Shown here: one piece after another, positions 36,655 to 47,455 of the stretch | Layout: each line of letters begins with the position of its first letter | Numbering within the stretch: the first letter of the stretch is position 1 | NCBI RefSeq assembly: GCF_002946835.1 | Contig: NZ_CP026652.1 | Coordinates: forward strand, 3,534,001 to 3,598,000 | From: Streptomyces dengpaensis | GTDB lineage: Bacteria > Actinomycetota > Actinomycetes > Streptomycetales > Streptomycetaceae | Length of the DNA: 64,000 bases | Reading direction: 5' to 3' | Notes under the pieces: generated by a model | What the model saw: the letters and a program-made list of their open reading frames with translations, nothing else | Told to the model about the DNA's origin: nothing | Databases searched by the model: none | Program-made: the position numbers and the translations under genes

Positions 36655-39600
36655 CTACATGTTGGGGAGTCGTCGACTGAACGACCAGCCGAAGTCGTCC
36701 ACCGCTTCGATGAGGACGTGACTGGGGACGTTTCCCCCGTGGGCGTATTCGGGGGTCACGCTCATAATGACCGTGTTTCCGGATGATCTCACATGGTCCG
36801 CAATAAGATCTTCAGCGTCTGAAATTGGTCCGTTGTTCTGCGTGGTTCCTTGGGTGACGATGTTCCGCATATCTCGCCCATCGCCGCCGAACTGCTGCCC
36901 GATCAAGTGGCCCCGCGAATGGCCGGCGGCACCGCCCTGAAAGCCCGGAGGAGAATAGCGGGCGCCTCGCCCCGGTGGACTTCCGATGAGCTTGTTGGCC
37001 GCGTCATCCAGAGTCTGTGGGGTGACCTCTGCGTAGGCGGGACCTCGCTGCCCGTTCGGCGCGATGTCACTGTAGTACGGGTTCAGTCCAAGTGGGTCGA
37101 CTCCGGTGTGGGGGTTGTGGACGTAAGTGACCGGGTTCGGTGCGGGCACCAGACCGAGAGGATCCGGCGTCAGGTAGCGAACGGTCTCAGGGTCATAGTG
37201 CCGGAAGTAGTTGTAATGGAGACCAGATTCCGGGTCGAAATACTGCCCCGGGAAGCGCAGAGGAGTGTACGTGGAGGCGTCAGAGTTCCACGCGGTTGTT
37301 CCCCAGAGGGTGGATCGTGCGCGCCAGGCAACTCCACCATCTTCATCGACGAGTTCTGTCGGCGTTCCGACCAGGTCCGTGATGATGGAAAAGAAGCGGG
37401 AGTCTATTTCCTCCTGAGGTGCTTCCGTCGCCGCGATACGTTCTGTTTGTGCGATTGGATGGAGGCCGTCATGGTCCCACGTCAGCGTCACGAGATAAGG
37501 AAGGGAATCAGTTCGAGTCGTTTGCTCGCAGAGGGTGATGCCGTCCCAGGTGAAGTCGACGTGTTCCACAACTGTTCGACCGTCATCGGCGATGCGTCGC
37601 TTGGCCGTGCGGCGACCCAATGAGTCATAGAGATATCGCCAAAGGGTTCCGTCCGGCGTCGTGACCGATGTCAGACGGTCTTCCGAATCCCACGTGTAGT
37701 GCCAAGTATCAGGCTTGCGAGACAGACGTTTCCTCTGGCGTAGAACTGTGCGGCCCAGGGTGTCGTATTCATAACGGGTGTCGCCCGCACGGCTGATCCG
37801 TGTGCCGGTGTATGCACGGCCTCCGGTGGATTCCCCGCCAGGATGTTTGGTGGGCCAGGAGGCGTTGGTCAGGTTGCCCGCCTCGTCGTATGCATATCGC
37901 TCGGTCCAGTTGTGGGCGTGGACAGCGGTGACCCGGCTTGCGAGGTCCAGGGCGAATCTCCGACTGCCGGCCACCTCGTCGTCGATGCCCACGAGGTTGC
38001 CGTCCTCGCTGTAGAGGTAGGCGCGGTGCAACCTATGACTGCCGTCGTCGGCGGACAAGGACTGGGAGATGCGACGACCGAGGCCGTCGAAGGCGTGCGT
38101 GAGTATGTTGCGCTGACCGATGGATCGGCGGATCTCCTGGCCGGACCAGTCATGGTCGAAGCGTACGGTGCGGCCCGAGGCGTCCAGTTGCGTGCGGTTA
38201 CCCGTGGCGTCATACGTCCACGTGGTTGAGGCTCCAGAAGGGGTTGCCCGATGGATGAGGCGCCCCAACGGGTCACGTGCGTACGTCGTGCGTCGGCCGT
38301 TGACCGTCTCGCAGATGACGAGACCGTTTGGGTCGAGCTCCAGAGTGATTGACGTGCCCGGTCCAGTCGCTTCGACCAACTCGCGGTTGAGGTTGTAGAC
38401 AAATTCAGTGGTGCGGTCGTCGCTGACTTTCCGAACCAGGTTGCCAAGGGCGTCGTGTTCGTAGCGGATGGTGTGGCCAAGCGAGTTGGTGCGGGAAGTC
38501 AGGCGTCCCGCGTCGTCGTAGGTGTACGTCACAACCCGGTCATCGAAATCGGATTCCGAGATCAGACGCCCTGCCGCGTCATGTTCATACGTCCACGTCA
38601 AGCCCTCGGGGTTGGTGACCGTGGCCAGCCGGAGATTCTGGTCGTGGATGAATTCGTACCTCACCCCGTCGGGGCCGGTGCGAGCCGATGGCAAGTCGAA
38701 GTGGGTGTACTCGAAGCGAGTGGTAGCACCCGCGGGTGTGGTGTGACTGGTGCAGTTGCCCTCACCGTCGTACGACCATGTCTCGACGGCACCATCGGCG
38801 GTGATGCGGCAGGCGAGTTGGCCTTCGACTGTCCAGGCGATCTGCGTGGTGTAGCCCAGTGGGTCTGTGTACGCGACGATCCGGCCGAATGCGTCACGTT
38901 TCCAGGTCGTTGTTGCGCCGAGCGGGTCGGTTACTGCGACCAGGAGCCCTGCCGGATTGCAGTGCACCGTCCTGCTGTTGCCCAAAGCGTCCGTCACCCC
39001 AGTGAGGTGACCTGCTGGGTTGTACGTAAACCGCGTGGTCGAGCCTGCGGGATCGGTCATGGACGTGCAATTGCCATGCTCGTCGTATTCCCTGCGCCAG
39101 CAGGCACCGTCGGGCCTGCGGATCGTCGTGGGACAGCTCAGATCGTCGTACGCGATGCGCATAGTCGCACCGTCCGGACGGATAACTTCCGTGGGACGAC
39201 CGCTCTCATCGACAACGAGTCGTGTGGTGTGGGCCAGTTCATTTGTCCGGGACACGACGTGATGATGGGCGTCGTACGCAGTCCGAACTGTTGCGCCGAG
39301 GGGGTCGACCTCGGCAATGACCTGGCTGTTTTCGTTGACGACGAAGCGTGTGGTAGCTCCCTCGGGGGTGGTGAGGGTGGTGATGCGGCAGCCGGGCCAG
39401 GCGGGGTCGGTTCCGCCGTAGTTGAGGGTGATGGTGATGTGGCCGGCCTCGCCGCCTTCGGCGACGCAGCGGTCGTGGTCGTCATAGGTGTAGCCGTAGC
39501 GGCTGTGGTTGGTGTCGGTCCAGGAGGTGATACGGAGACGTTCGTCGTACGTGAACTGCAGAGGCAGGCCCGAGGAATTGATGACCTCGGTGAGATTGTC

Positions 39601-41277
39601 TGCGGTGTAGCGGTAGCGCTTGATGGTGATGTCGGAGCCGTCTTCGGCTGCACCCACCAGCGCCAGGGCGGTGACACGGCCGTCATCGGTGGTGAGTTTG
39701 AGGTGGTAACCGCCGTCATGGCGGATAGCGACAGGGGTGCCGTGCTCGTCGTAGTCGAAGGTGATGATGTTGCTGTTGCGGTCGACGATGCGGGTGAGCA
39801 GGGCAATGCCACCGGAGGGGAAGGCGAAGTGGCGGGTCTGGCCGGTGAGCGGGTCGTCGATGCGGTAGCCCCCGTCGCGGAGGCGGGTCAGGGGCCAGCG
39901 CGGCCCGGCTTCCGGCAGGGCCGGGGTGTCCGGGCCGGTGGGGTGAGGGTAGGCGAGCAGCAGGCCGTCCTCGGTGACGAACACGACGCTGTCGGCGTCG
40001 ACTTCCAGACGCTGGTCGACAGTGGAGGCCCAGGTGGGGCCGAACCACCAACCGCAGCGGTAGTCGGAGGCTACTCGGCGGGTGAAGGCCAGTGGGAGGT
40101 TGCCGGGAAGCTCCACATCGGTCTGCGGCAGGAACATCGCGCCGGTGGCCATGTCCACCGGGTCACTACCCTTGGAGCGGACCACGTTCTTGAGGCGGTT
40201 GTAGGCGCCCTTGGCACCGTCCGCAATGGCGCCGCGGGCCGACTTGCCCAGGCCACGCGCGGCAAGGCCCAGCCCCTTCAGGCCGCCCTTGAGGCCCTTG
40301 AGGGCGGCCAGACCGCCCTTCAGCCCCTTCGCCAGCCCGCCGAGCGTGGTGATCCCCTTCATCCCGGGTATGCAATCCAGCGCCGCGAACGCCACATCCC
40401 ATAGGGATGCCTGGCCCTTCGCGTATTTGTTGAGAGTGTCGGCGAGGACGACGAGCGCGGCAACCAGGACGATCGCGCCGAGGATCGGACCACCGATGAT
40501 CATCGCGATGATGCCGACGACCGCGACGACGACCTTGCAGACGGCGACGATGGTGTCCCAGTTGTCGGAGACCCAGTCCCCGACTTCCTCCCACCACTTG
40601 CGGTTGTGGATACCGGCGTCGGAGGCGTCGTCGATCTTGTCCTTGGCGGTCTTCGCCGCCTCCTCCCGCATCTTGCGGGCGTCCTCGGCCATCTTCTTCG
40701 CCGCGTCCAGCGCGCTGTTCGCGGACGTCACATCCGACTGGGCCGAGGTCTGAGCCGACTTGGCATGCTGGGCATCCCGAGTCGCGGCCCGCACCTTCGC
40801 CTCGTCCGGCTTCTCGGTGTCCTTGCTACCGGTGGGGTCGTCCTTGTACTTGTCCGCTTCCTTGTTGGCCTTCGTCACCCACGAATCGGCCGAGGAGAGG
40901 CGGGACTTGGCGGAGGAGAGATCGGACTGCGCCTCGCGGCCCTTGGCCAGGGCCTTGTCGGCCAGTGCCTGGGCGCGCTCCAACTTCGGCCAGTAGTCGG
41001 TGAGGGCGTCCCCCGCCATCTCGTACGACTTCTTCAGCTTCTTCAGCTGCTTCGGCACGCCCGAGAACTCGTCCTGGAACGCCTTCGCGGACTTGCCCGC
41101 CCACTTCAGGACCGCGTCCTCGTCCGCCATCCCCTTGATCAGGCGGAGCGCGTCCCCGACATCATCGGCGAAGTCGTGCAGGTTCTTGGCCAGGTGACGG
41201 ACCCGGTCCGGATCCCCGGGAGTGGGGTCCTTGTCCAAGTCCAGGACATGCCAATCCTTCGGCCGGTTCCCTGCCAC
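36655..41277 (-). CDS. RHS-repeat polymorphic toxin with C-terminal nuclease domain
   Basis: 1540 residues from ATG at 41277 (MAGNRPKDWHVLDLDKDPTP). Order: an alpha-helical, WXG100/LXG-like N-terminus with coiled coils (about 1-225); hydrophobic segments (about 240-290, VVVAVVGIIAMIIGGPILGA); a DUF6531 entry (about 375, DPVDMATGAMFLPQTDVELP); many YD/RHS repeats (RYEHDALGNLVRKVSDDRTT type) forming the shell; the RHS core and cleavage region RYLTPDPLGLVPAPNPVTYV; then a 142-residue toxin tip from about 1399 (nt 37083). The tip has HSRGHLIGQQFGGDGRDMRN (His1453, His1457), like DNA/RNA non-specific endonucleases. No signal peptide; type VII export is inferred from the N-terminus. The SUKH gene follows. 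Confidence 0.9.
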   Translation of the reverse strand: MAGNRPKDWHVLDLDKDPTPGDPDRVRHLAKNLHDFADDVGDALRLIKGMADEDAVLKWAGKSAKAFQDEFSGVPKQLKKLKKSYEMAGDALTDYWPKLERAQALADKALAKGREAQSDLSSAKSRLSSADSWVTKANKEADKYKDDPTGSKDTEKPDEAKVRAATRDAQHAKSAQTSAQSDVTSANSALDAAKKMAEDARKMREEAAKTAKDKIDDASDAGIHNRKWWEEVGDWVSDNWDTIVAVCKVVVAVVGIIAMIIGGPILGAIVLVAALVVLADTLNKYAKGQASLWDVAFAALDCIPGMKGITTLGGLAKGLKGGLAALKGLKGGLKGLGLAARGLGKSARGAIADGAKGAYNRLKNVVRSKGSDPVDMATGAMFLPQTDVELPGNLPLAFTRRVASDYRCGWWFGPTWASTVDQRLEVDADSVVFVTEDGLLLAYPHPTGPDTPALPEAGPRWPLTRLRDGGYRIDDPLTGQTRHFAFPSGGIALLTRIVDRNSNIITFDYDEHGTPVAIRHDGGYHLKLTTDDGRVTALALVGAAEDGSDITIKRYRYTADNLTEVINSSGLPLQFTYDERLRITSWTDTNHSRYGYTYDDHDRCVAEGGEAGHITITLNYGGTDPAWPGCRITTLTTPEGATTRFVVNENSQVIAEVDPLGATVRTAYDAHHHVVSRTNELAHTTRLVVDESGRPTEVIRPDGATMRIAYDDLSCPTTIRRPDGACWRREYDEHGNCTSMTDPAGSTTRFTYNPAGHLTGVTDALGNSRTVHCNPAGLLVAVTDPLGATTTWKRDAFGRIVAYTDPLGYTTQIAWTVEGQLACRITADGAVETWSYDGEGNCTSHTTPAGATTRFEYTHFDLPSARTGPDGVRYEFIHDQNLRLATVTNPEGLTWTYEHDAAGRLISESDFDDRVVTYTYDDAGRLTSRTNSLGHTIRYEHDALGNLVRKVSDDRTTEFVYNLNRELVEATGPGTSITLELDPNGLVICETVNGRRTTYARDPLGRLIHRATPSGASTTWTYDATGNRTQLDASGRTVRFDHDWSGQEIRRSIGQRNILTHAFDGLGRRISQSLSADDGSHRLHRAYLYSEDGNLVGIDDEVAGSRRFALDLASRVTAVHAHNWTERYAYDEAGNLTNASWPTKHPGGESTGGRAYTGTRISRAGDTRYEYDTLGRTVLRQRKRLSRKPDTWHYTWDSEDRLTSVTTPDGTLWRYLYDSLGRRTAKRRIADDGRTVVEHVDFTWDGITLCEQTTRTDSLPYLVTLTWDHDGLHPIAQTERIAATEAPQEEIDSRFFSIITDLVGTPTELVDEDGGVAWRARSTLWGTTAWNSDASTYTPLRFPGQYFDPESGLHYNYFRHYDPETVRYLTPDPLGLVPAPNPVTYVHNPHTGVDPLGLNPYYSDIAPNGQRGPAYAEVTPQTLDDAANKLIGSPPGRGARYSPPGFQGGAAGHSRGHLIGQQFGGDGRDMRNIVTQGTTQNNGPISDAEDLIADHVRSSGNTVIMSVTPEYAHGGNVPSHVLIEAVDDFGWSFSRRLPNM

Positions 41278-41355
41278 GGCGCAACCCCCGTCACGTTCGC
41301 CTCAGTAACTCTCGTACGCTTCAGCGAATTTACAGGAGGCCGCGACAGACGTGGG

Positions 41356-41565
41356 TCAGCTCTGAGCGGCGTACGACACGAAGTCCGCCCACGCGGTGGG
41401 GTCGAAGATGAGGCGCGGGCCCTGGGGGTTCTTGGAGTCGCGGAGGTGGATGGTGGCGGGGGTGGTGGCTATCTCGACGCAGTCGCCGGGTTCGCTGCTG
41501 TCGCTGTAGCTGCTCTTGAACCACTTCAGCGCGGAAGCGTCATCGGCCGAGGGACCGTGGGTCAT
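41356..41565 (-). CDS. DUF397 domain protein
   Basis: 69 residues (MTHGPSADDASALKWFKSSY), with the DUF397 signature WFKSSYSDSSEPGDCVEIAT and FDPTAWADFV. These small proteins usually follow an XRE-type regulator with a DUF5753 domain and act with it in Streptomyces differentiation control. Here its ATG overlaps the stop of just such a regulator fragment (ATGA at 41562-41565), so the pair was intact once; now only the DUF397 member is complete. Confidence 0.9.
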   Translation of the reverse strand: MTHGPSADDASALKWFKSSYSDSSEPGDCVEIATTPATIHLRDSKNPQGPRLIFDPTAWADFVSYAAQS

Positions 41566-41795
41566 GTTTCTCCCAGCACTTGCTCGATGAAGGCCAGCGA
41601 CTCCCTCGGGGTGAGAGCCTGGGCCCGGATCATGCCATACCGCAGTTCAAGGATCCGAAGGTCTTTCGGTTCGGAGACCGGGCGGCCACTGAACGCGCCT
41701 TCGGAACGCCCGACTGCTGTGCCGTCGCCGAATTTCAGCACCTGGATCAGATCCTCTGGAACGCGGCGCAGCCCCCGAAGCCGTACGCCGCACCC
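41562..41795 (-). pseudogene. C-terminal fragment of a DUF5753-type transcriptional regulator
   Basis: An open minus-strand frame of 77 residues ends in TGA overlapping the DUF397 start. The sequence DGTAVGRSEGAFSGRPVSEP, then RILELRYGMIRAQALTPRES and FIEQVLGET, matches the end of XRE/DUF5753 regulators paired with DUF397. The N-terminal helix-turn-helix and most of the ligand domain are missing. Similarity fades around 41755-41785, where a plus-strand gene fragment begins. Confidence 0.65.
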
Positions 41796-42007
41796 TCACA
41801 GCGAGCCTCCCCTGCGAGCCCCTCCACCACCCGGCAGCCCTCCTCGCGCACCGCCTCACGGAGCTGCTACCGCCGCCCCTGCCCGCAGCCCCTGTGGTGC
41901 TACGCCCGGACCCCCTCCAGAACTGCGACGGCTGCGACCGCGCCTTCCGCGCGCCAGACCCCGGTCGCTGCCGTGACTGCCGATTCGATCTCCCGGAGGC
42001 CGCCTAG
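41765..42007 (+). pseudogene. C-terminal fragment of a zinc-finger protein
   Basis: About 80 codons without a start, reading PAALLAHRLTELLPPPLPAA and then [20 protein letters not shown] before TAG at 42005. Two CxxC pairs form a zinc ribbon. I know similar C-termini from Streptomyces helix-turn-helix proteins of plasmid or integrative origin, but cannot name the family surely. Its 5' part has been replaced by the regulator fragment on the other strand. Confidence 0.55.
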
Positions 42008-42008
42008 C

Positions 42009-42560
42009 ATGAGCGCTCACCACCGGTACCGGGCTGTTCCGCCATGGCCCGATACCCTGATCGGGGCACCCATGGAGGACACCATGCGCACACGGTCCGA
42101 CCACGGCCACGAGCTGATTCCCCGCCCCGAGAAGACGCCTGATGCCCTGCGCGCGGCGCTCGCCGTCGTCGCCCCCAGTCGCTTGGAGGAGATGCAGGCC
42201 GAGAAGGACGAAGCCTTCGCCAAGGCGGTCGAGTGGCAGTCCCTGAGTCCTGTGCAGGGCTGGGTCCTGATCTGGGCCAGAGAGATCGAAATCGCCCGCC
42301 GCCCTGATCTGTCCGCCCGCTACACCGACGCGAAGGGCAACCTGGAGCACGAAGACCCGGCTATTGCAGGGGCAGCCCTGCGGGAGTTGAGCGCCGTCCT
42401 GGACGAAGCCATGCGGGCGGTCCGCGTGAGCTGGAAGTGGGAGTACGCCCGCGCCTCCGGAGACGCCTGGAGAAGGTCATGCCGGATGACCTCGTGGCCC
42501 ACACAGGAACCCCTGATGTGGAGGACGTACCTGAGGGCATCATGCGCCGCCCCGACGTAA
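42009..42560 (+). CDS. DUF6247-like protein of unknown function
   Basis: Frame of 183 residues from ATG 42009 (MSAHHRYRAVPPWPD); ATG at 42072 or 42084 (MRTRSDHGHELIPRPEKTPD) is nearer to the usual start. The body (TPDALRAALAVVAPSRLEEM, VQGWVLIWAREIEIARRPDL) resembles DUF6247, a small actinobacterial family often next to toxin-antitoxin or Uma2 genes. The last 30 or so residues look out of frame, so the C-terminus may be altered where the Uma2 fragment begins. Confidence 0.55.
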   Translation: MSAHHRYRAVPPWPDTLIGAPMEDTMRTRSDHGHELIPRPEKTPDALRAALAVVAPSRLEEMQAEKDEAFAKAVEWQSLSPVQGWVLIWAREIEIARRPDLSARYTDAKGNLEHEDPAIAGAALRELSAVLDEAMRAVRVSWKWEYARASGDAWRRSCRMTSWPTQEPLMWRTYLRASCAAPT

Positions 42561-42769
42561 TGGTGATCGCCGAGGCCGACATGGAAGGCGACGGCTCCTT
42601 CGACCCGCGCACGCTCATCGCGGCCGTCGAAGTCGTGTCCCGCTCCAATCCGGACAACGACTGGGTGAGCAAAGTACGGGACTACCCGCTGCTGGGCATC
42701 CCGCTGTACGTGATCTTCGACCCGCGCACGATGATCCGCGGCCCGGTGGCCCTGCCGATCGCCTGGTAG
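42479..42769 (+). pseudogene. Uma2-family (DUF820) endonuclease fragment
   Basis: About 96 residues from ATG 42479 (MPDDLVAHTGTPDVEDVPEG). RRPDVMVIAEAD, AAVEVVSRSNPDNDWVSKVR and YPLLGIPLYVIFDPR are the central PD-(D/E)XK motifs of Uma2 proteins, including E-V-V. Normal members are about 180-200 residues; the N-terminal third and the C-terminus are missing. It overlaps the 3' end of the DUF6247-like frame. Confidence 0.65.
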
Positions 42770-42808
42770 CCCCAGAACGGCGAATCGCCCGGTACCCCGG
42801 GAAAGGCA

Positions 42809-42844
42809 AAGGGGCCCGTACGACCGAAGTCGTACGGGCCCCTT
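42809..42844 (-). terminator. tuf terminator
   Basis: 16-bp perfect arms aaggggcccgtacgac (42809-42824) and gtcgtacgggcccctt (42829-42844). Transcribed from the minus strand the loop is TTCG, an extra-stable tetraloop. It begins 42 bp after the tuf stop. Confidence 0.92.
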
Positions 42845-42886
42845 CTGTAGCTCTATGGAGCTACCAGGCAATCAAGCCAACAAGAC

Positions 42887-44080
<1,194 letters not shown>

Positions 44081-44152
44081 TGGGGTCCTCCTGTGGAGTG
44101 GTTCTGGTACGCCTTACTCATCGGCGCCAGGTGATCTTTGCTGGGGTGCCGC

Positions 44153-44188
44153 CCGCCGGGGTTTTTCCGTGAGGTCCGACCCCGGCGG
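44153..44188 (-). other. hairpin in the fusA-tuf spacer
   Basis: 10-bp perfect arms ccgccggggt (44153-44162) and accccggcgg (44179-44188). A short A-run lies in the loop of the RNA rather than a T-run after the stem, so it may be a processing or attenuation structure rather than a full terminator. Confidence 0.5.
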
Positions 44189-44223
44189 TCGGTGTCAAGC
44201 CTAAAGCGTGTAAACGGGGTGCG

Positions 44224-46350
44224 TTACTCGCCCTTGGCCTTCGCGATGATCTCCTCGGCGACGTTCCGCGGAACCTCGGCGTAGGAGTCGAACTGCATCG
44301 AGTAGCTTGCGCGACCCGACGTCTTGCTGCGGAGGTCTCCGACGTAGCCGAACATCTCCGAGAGGGGCACGAGGCCCTTCACGACGCGGGCACCGGCCCG
44401 CTCCTCCATGGCCTGGATCTGGCCACGGCGGGAGTTGATGTCGCCGATGACCTCACCCATGTAATCCTCGGGCGTGGTGACCTCAACGGCCATCATCGGC
44501 TCGAGCAGCACAGGGCTGGCCTTGCGCGCGGCCTCCTTGAAGGCCTGCGAACCGGCGATCTTGAAGGCGAGCTCGGAGGAGTCGACCTCGTGGTAGGCAC
44601 CGTCGAGAAGCGTGACGCGGACGCCCGTCATCTCGTAGCCGGCGAGGATGCCGAACTGCATGGCCTCCTGCGCACCGGCGTCCACCGAAGGGATGTACTC
44701 CTTCGGGATACGGCCACCGGTCACCTTGTTCACGAACTCGTACGAGGCGTCGCCGCCCTCGATGGGCTCGATCGCGATCTGCACCTTGGCGAACTGACCG
44801 GTACCACCGGTCTGCTTCTTGTGGGTGTAGTCCACGCGCTCGACGGCCTTGCGGATCGTCTCGCGGTACGCGACCTGCGGCTTGCCGACGTTGGCCTCGA
44901 CCTTGAACTCACGGCGCATACGGTCGACCAGCACCTCGAGGTGCAGCTCGCCCATACCACCGATGATGGTCTGGCCGGTCTCCTCGTCCGAGTGAACCTG
45001 GAAGGAGGGGTCCTCCTCCGCGAGACGCTGGATGGCGACACCCAGCTTCTCCTGGTCACCCTTGGACTTGGGCTCGATGGCGACCTGAATGACCGGCGCC
45101 GGGAAGTCCATGGACTCCAGGATCACCGGGTTCTTGTCGTCGGACAGCGTCTCACCGGTGGTGGTCTGCTTCAGGCCCATGACGGCGACGATGTCGCCGG
45201 CGCCCACCGACTCGATCTCCTCACGCTTGTTGGCGTGCATGCGGTAGATCTTGCCGATGCGCTCCTTCTTGCCCTTGACGGAGTTCAGCACGGCGGTGCC
45301 GGACTCCAGGCGGCCCGAGTAGACCCGGACGAAGGTGAGCTTGCCGAGGTGCGGGTCGCTCATGATCTTGAACGCGAGGGCGGAGAGCGGCTCCTCGTCG
45401 GACGGCTTGCGCTTGACGATCTCCTCGGCGTCGTTGACGGCGTGGCCCTCGATGGCCTCGACGTCGAGCGGCGTGGGGAGGTAGCGCACGACCGCGTCGA
45501 GCAGGGGCTGAACGCCCTTGTTCTTGAACGCGGTGCCGCAGAACACCGGGGTGACCGTGGTGTCGCTGGACTTGCCGGACGCGATGGTGATGCGACGGAT
45601 CGCGGCGTACAGCTGCTCCTCGGTGGGCTCCTGGCCCTCGAGGTACAGCTCCATGATCTCTTCGTCGTTCTCCGCGACGGCCTCGATCAGCTTGCCGCGC
45701 CACTCGTCGGCGGCCTCGGTGTGCGTGGCCGGGATGTCGACGACGTCGTACATCTCGCCCTTCGCCGCCTCGGCGGACCACACGAGCGCCTTCATGCGGA
45801 CCAGGTCCACAACGCCTTTGAAGTCGGCCTCGGCACCGATCGGAAGCTGCATGACGAGCGGCTGGGCGCCCAGGCGGTCCGAGATCATGTCCACGCAGCG
45901 GTGGAACTCGGCGCCCGTACGGTCCAGCTTGTTCACGAAGCAGATACGCGGCACGCCGTAACGGTCGGCCTGACGCCACACCGTCTCGGACTGCGGCTCG
46001 ACACCGGCGACACCGTCGAACACCGTCACTGCACCGTCGAGCACGCGCAGGGAGCGCTCCACCTCGACGGTGAAGTCGACGTGCCCGGGGGTGTCGATGA
46101 TGTTGATGGTGTAGTCGTTGTCCTCGAGCGGCCAGTGACAGGTGGTGGCAGCAGAGGTGATCGTGATGCCACGCTCCTGCTCCTGCTCCATCCAGTCCAT
46201 GGTGGCAGCGCCGTCGTGGACTTCACCGATCTTGTACGAAACGCCGGTGTAGAACAGGATCCGCTCGGTGGTGGTCGTCTTGCCCGCGTCGATGTGGGCC
46301 ATGATCCCGATGTTGCGGACCCTGGCCAGGTCAAGCGAAGTGGTAGCCAT
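44224..46350 (-). CDS. fusA: elongation factor G
   Basis: Translocase GTPase, 708 residues ([20 protein letters not shown]). G1 [14 protein letters not shown]3 DTPGHVDF, G4 [10 protein letters not shown]; later [16 protein letters not shown] and the domain IV block [20 protein letters not shown]. 39 bp after rpsG. Confidence 0.99.
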   Translation of the reverse strand: MATTSLDLARVRNIGIMAHIDAGKTTTTERILFYTGVSYKIGEVHDGAATMDWMEQEQERGITITSAATTCHWPLEDNDYTINIIDTPGHVDFTVEVERSLRVLDGAVTVFDGVAGVEPQSETVWRQADRYGVPRICFVNKLDRTGAEFHRCVDMISDRLGAQPLVMQLPIGAEADFKGVVDLVRMKALVWSAEAAKGEMYDVVDIPATHTEAADEWRGKLIEAVAENDEEIMELYLEGQEPTEEQLYAAIRRITIASGKSSDTTVTPVFCGTAFKNKGVQPLLDAVVRYLPTPLDVEAIEGHAVNDAEEIVKRKPSDEEPLSALAFKIMSDPHLGKLTFVRVYSGRLESGTAVLNSVKGKKERIGKIYRMHANKREEIESVGAGDIVAVMGLKQTTTGETLSDDKNPVILESMDFPAPVIQVAIEPKSKGDQEKLGVAIQRLAEEDPSFQVHSDEETGQTIIGGMGELHLEVLVDRMRREFKVEANVGKPQVAYRETIRKAVERVDYTHKKQTGGTGQFAKVQIAIEPIEGGDASYEFVNKVTGGRIPKEYIPSVDAGAQEAMQFGILAGYEMTGVRVTLLDGAYHEVDSSELAFKIAGSQAFKEAARKASPVLLEPMMAVEVTTPEDYMGEVIGDINSRRGQIQAMEERAGARVVKGLVPLSEMFGYVGDLRSKTSGRASYSMQFDSYAEVPRNVAEEIIAKAKGE

Positions 46351-46389
46351 AAGGCTTCAGTCTTCTCTCGGTCTCGATGGGGTCTGCGA

Positions 46390-46860
46390 CTACCAGCGGT
46401 AGTGCGCGAAGGCCTTGTTGGACTCGGCCATCTTGTGCGTGTCCTCGCGCTTCTTCACAGCGGCACCGAGGCCGTTGCTGGCGTCGAGGAGCTCGTTGAG
46501 CAGACGCTCGGTCATGGTCTTCTCGCGACGGGCGCGGGAGTAACCGACCAGCCAGCGCAGCGCGAGCGTGTTGGCACGACCGGGCTTGACCTCGATCGGA
46601 ACCTGGTACGTCGCACCACCGACACGGCGGGACTTGACCTCGAGGGTCGGCTTGATGTTCTCCAGAGCGCGCTTCAGCGTGATGATCGGGTCGTTGCCCG
46701 TCTTCTCACGCAGGCCCTCCATGGCGCCGTAGACGATGCGCTCGGCGGTGGAGCGCTTGCCGTTCAGCAGCACCTTGTTGATGAGGGACGTGACAAGAGG
46801 AGAACCGTAGACCGGGTCGATGATGACCGGGCGCTTCGGGGCGGGGCCCTTACGAGGCAT
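46390..46860 (-). CDS. rpsG: 30S ribosomal protein S7
   Basis: Head-assembly protein, 156 residues ([20 protein letters not shown]), ending NKAFAHYRW. Located 2 bp after rpsL. Confidence 0.99.
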   Translation of the reverse strand: MPRKGPAPKRPVIIDPVYGSPLVTSLINKVLLNGKRSTAERIVYGAMEGLREKTGNDPIITLKRALENIKPTLEVKSRRVGGATYQVPIEVKPGRANTLALRWLVGYSRARREKTMTERLLNELLDASNGLGAAVKKREDTHKMAESNKAFAHYRW

Positions 46861-46862
46861 TC

Positions 46863-47234
46863 TTACTTCTCCTTCTTGGCGCCGTAGCGGCTGCGGGCCT
46901 GCTTGCGGTTCTTCACACCCTGGGTGTCAAGGGAACCGCGGATGATCTTGTAGCGAACACCCGGCAGGTCCTTCACACGGCCACCACGCACGAGCACGAT
47001 GGAGTGCTCCTGCAGGTTGTGTCCCTCACCCGGAATGTAAGCGGTGACCTCGATCCCGCTGGTCAGACGCACACGCGCGACCTTACGCAGGGCCGAGTTC
47101 GGCTTCTTCGGGGTGGTCGTGAACACACGCGTGCAGACGCCGCGGCGCTGAGGGGAACCCTCGAGTGCGGGCGTCTTGTTCTTCTCGACCTTGTCCTGCC
47201 GGCCCTTACGGACCAGCTGCTGGATCGTAGGCAC
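46863..47234 (-). CDS. rpsL: 30S ribosomal protein S12
   Basis: Decoding-centre protein, 123 residues ([20 protein letters not shown]). Lysines at the two classic streptomycin positions are present, in [15 protein letters not shown] and [12 protein letters not shown], so the allele is the drug-sensitive type. First gene of the str operon. Confidence 0.99.
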   Translation of the reverse strand: MPTIQQLVRKGRQDKVEKNKTPALEGSPQRRGVCTRVFTTTPKKPNSALRKVARVRLTSGIEVTAYIPGEGHNLQEHSIVLVRGGRVKDLPGVRYKIIRGSLDTQGVKNRKQARSRYGAKKEK

Positions 47235-47285
47235 TACTTCTCCGGTTTCTGTGTGCCGAATGGTGAAGCTAACCTGGAACGTCGC

Positions 47286-47310
47286 CGACCCACGCGGTCG
47301 GGTGTGTCGA
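47286..47310 (-). promoter_or_regulatory. leader element of the str operon, shared with rpsJ
   Basis: 25 nt matching 24 of 25 positions with 35171-35195, including the potential CCGACC/GGTCGG stem. Lies 52 nt upstream of the rpsL ATG, within the predicted leader. Confidence 0.75.
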
Positions 47311-47426
47311 AGCTGCAGACTCCCGCCGCGAGGCGAAAAGGGCGCAGATTACGGTGGCCGGTTATGGCCCCCCTTGCGGTTGAAGGCACGCACGGGAGCC
47401 AGGGCACACCCCAGGCACAAGGTCTG

Positions 47427-47455
47427 AGCGTACCTACCTCACGGACTTCGGTCAA
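47427..47455 (-). promoter_or_regulatory. candidate rpsL promoter
   Basis: Minus-strand TTGACC (complement of 47450-47455) and TACGCT (complement of 47427-47432), spaced 17 bp. The predicted leader is about 185 nt. The -35 hexamer is identical to that proposed for rpsJ. The remaining 47460-47730 shows no recognisable gene. Confidence 0.6.

Noticed and set aside
46863..47234. Streptomycin-resistance allele of rpsL
   Set aside because: Both critical lysine positions carry the wild-type residue.
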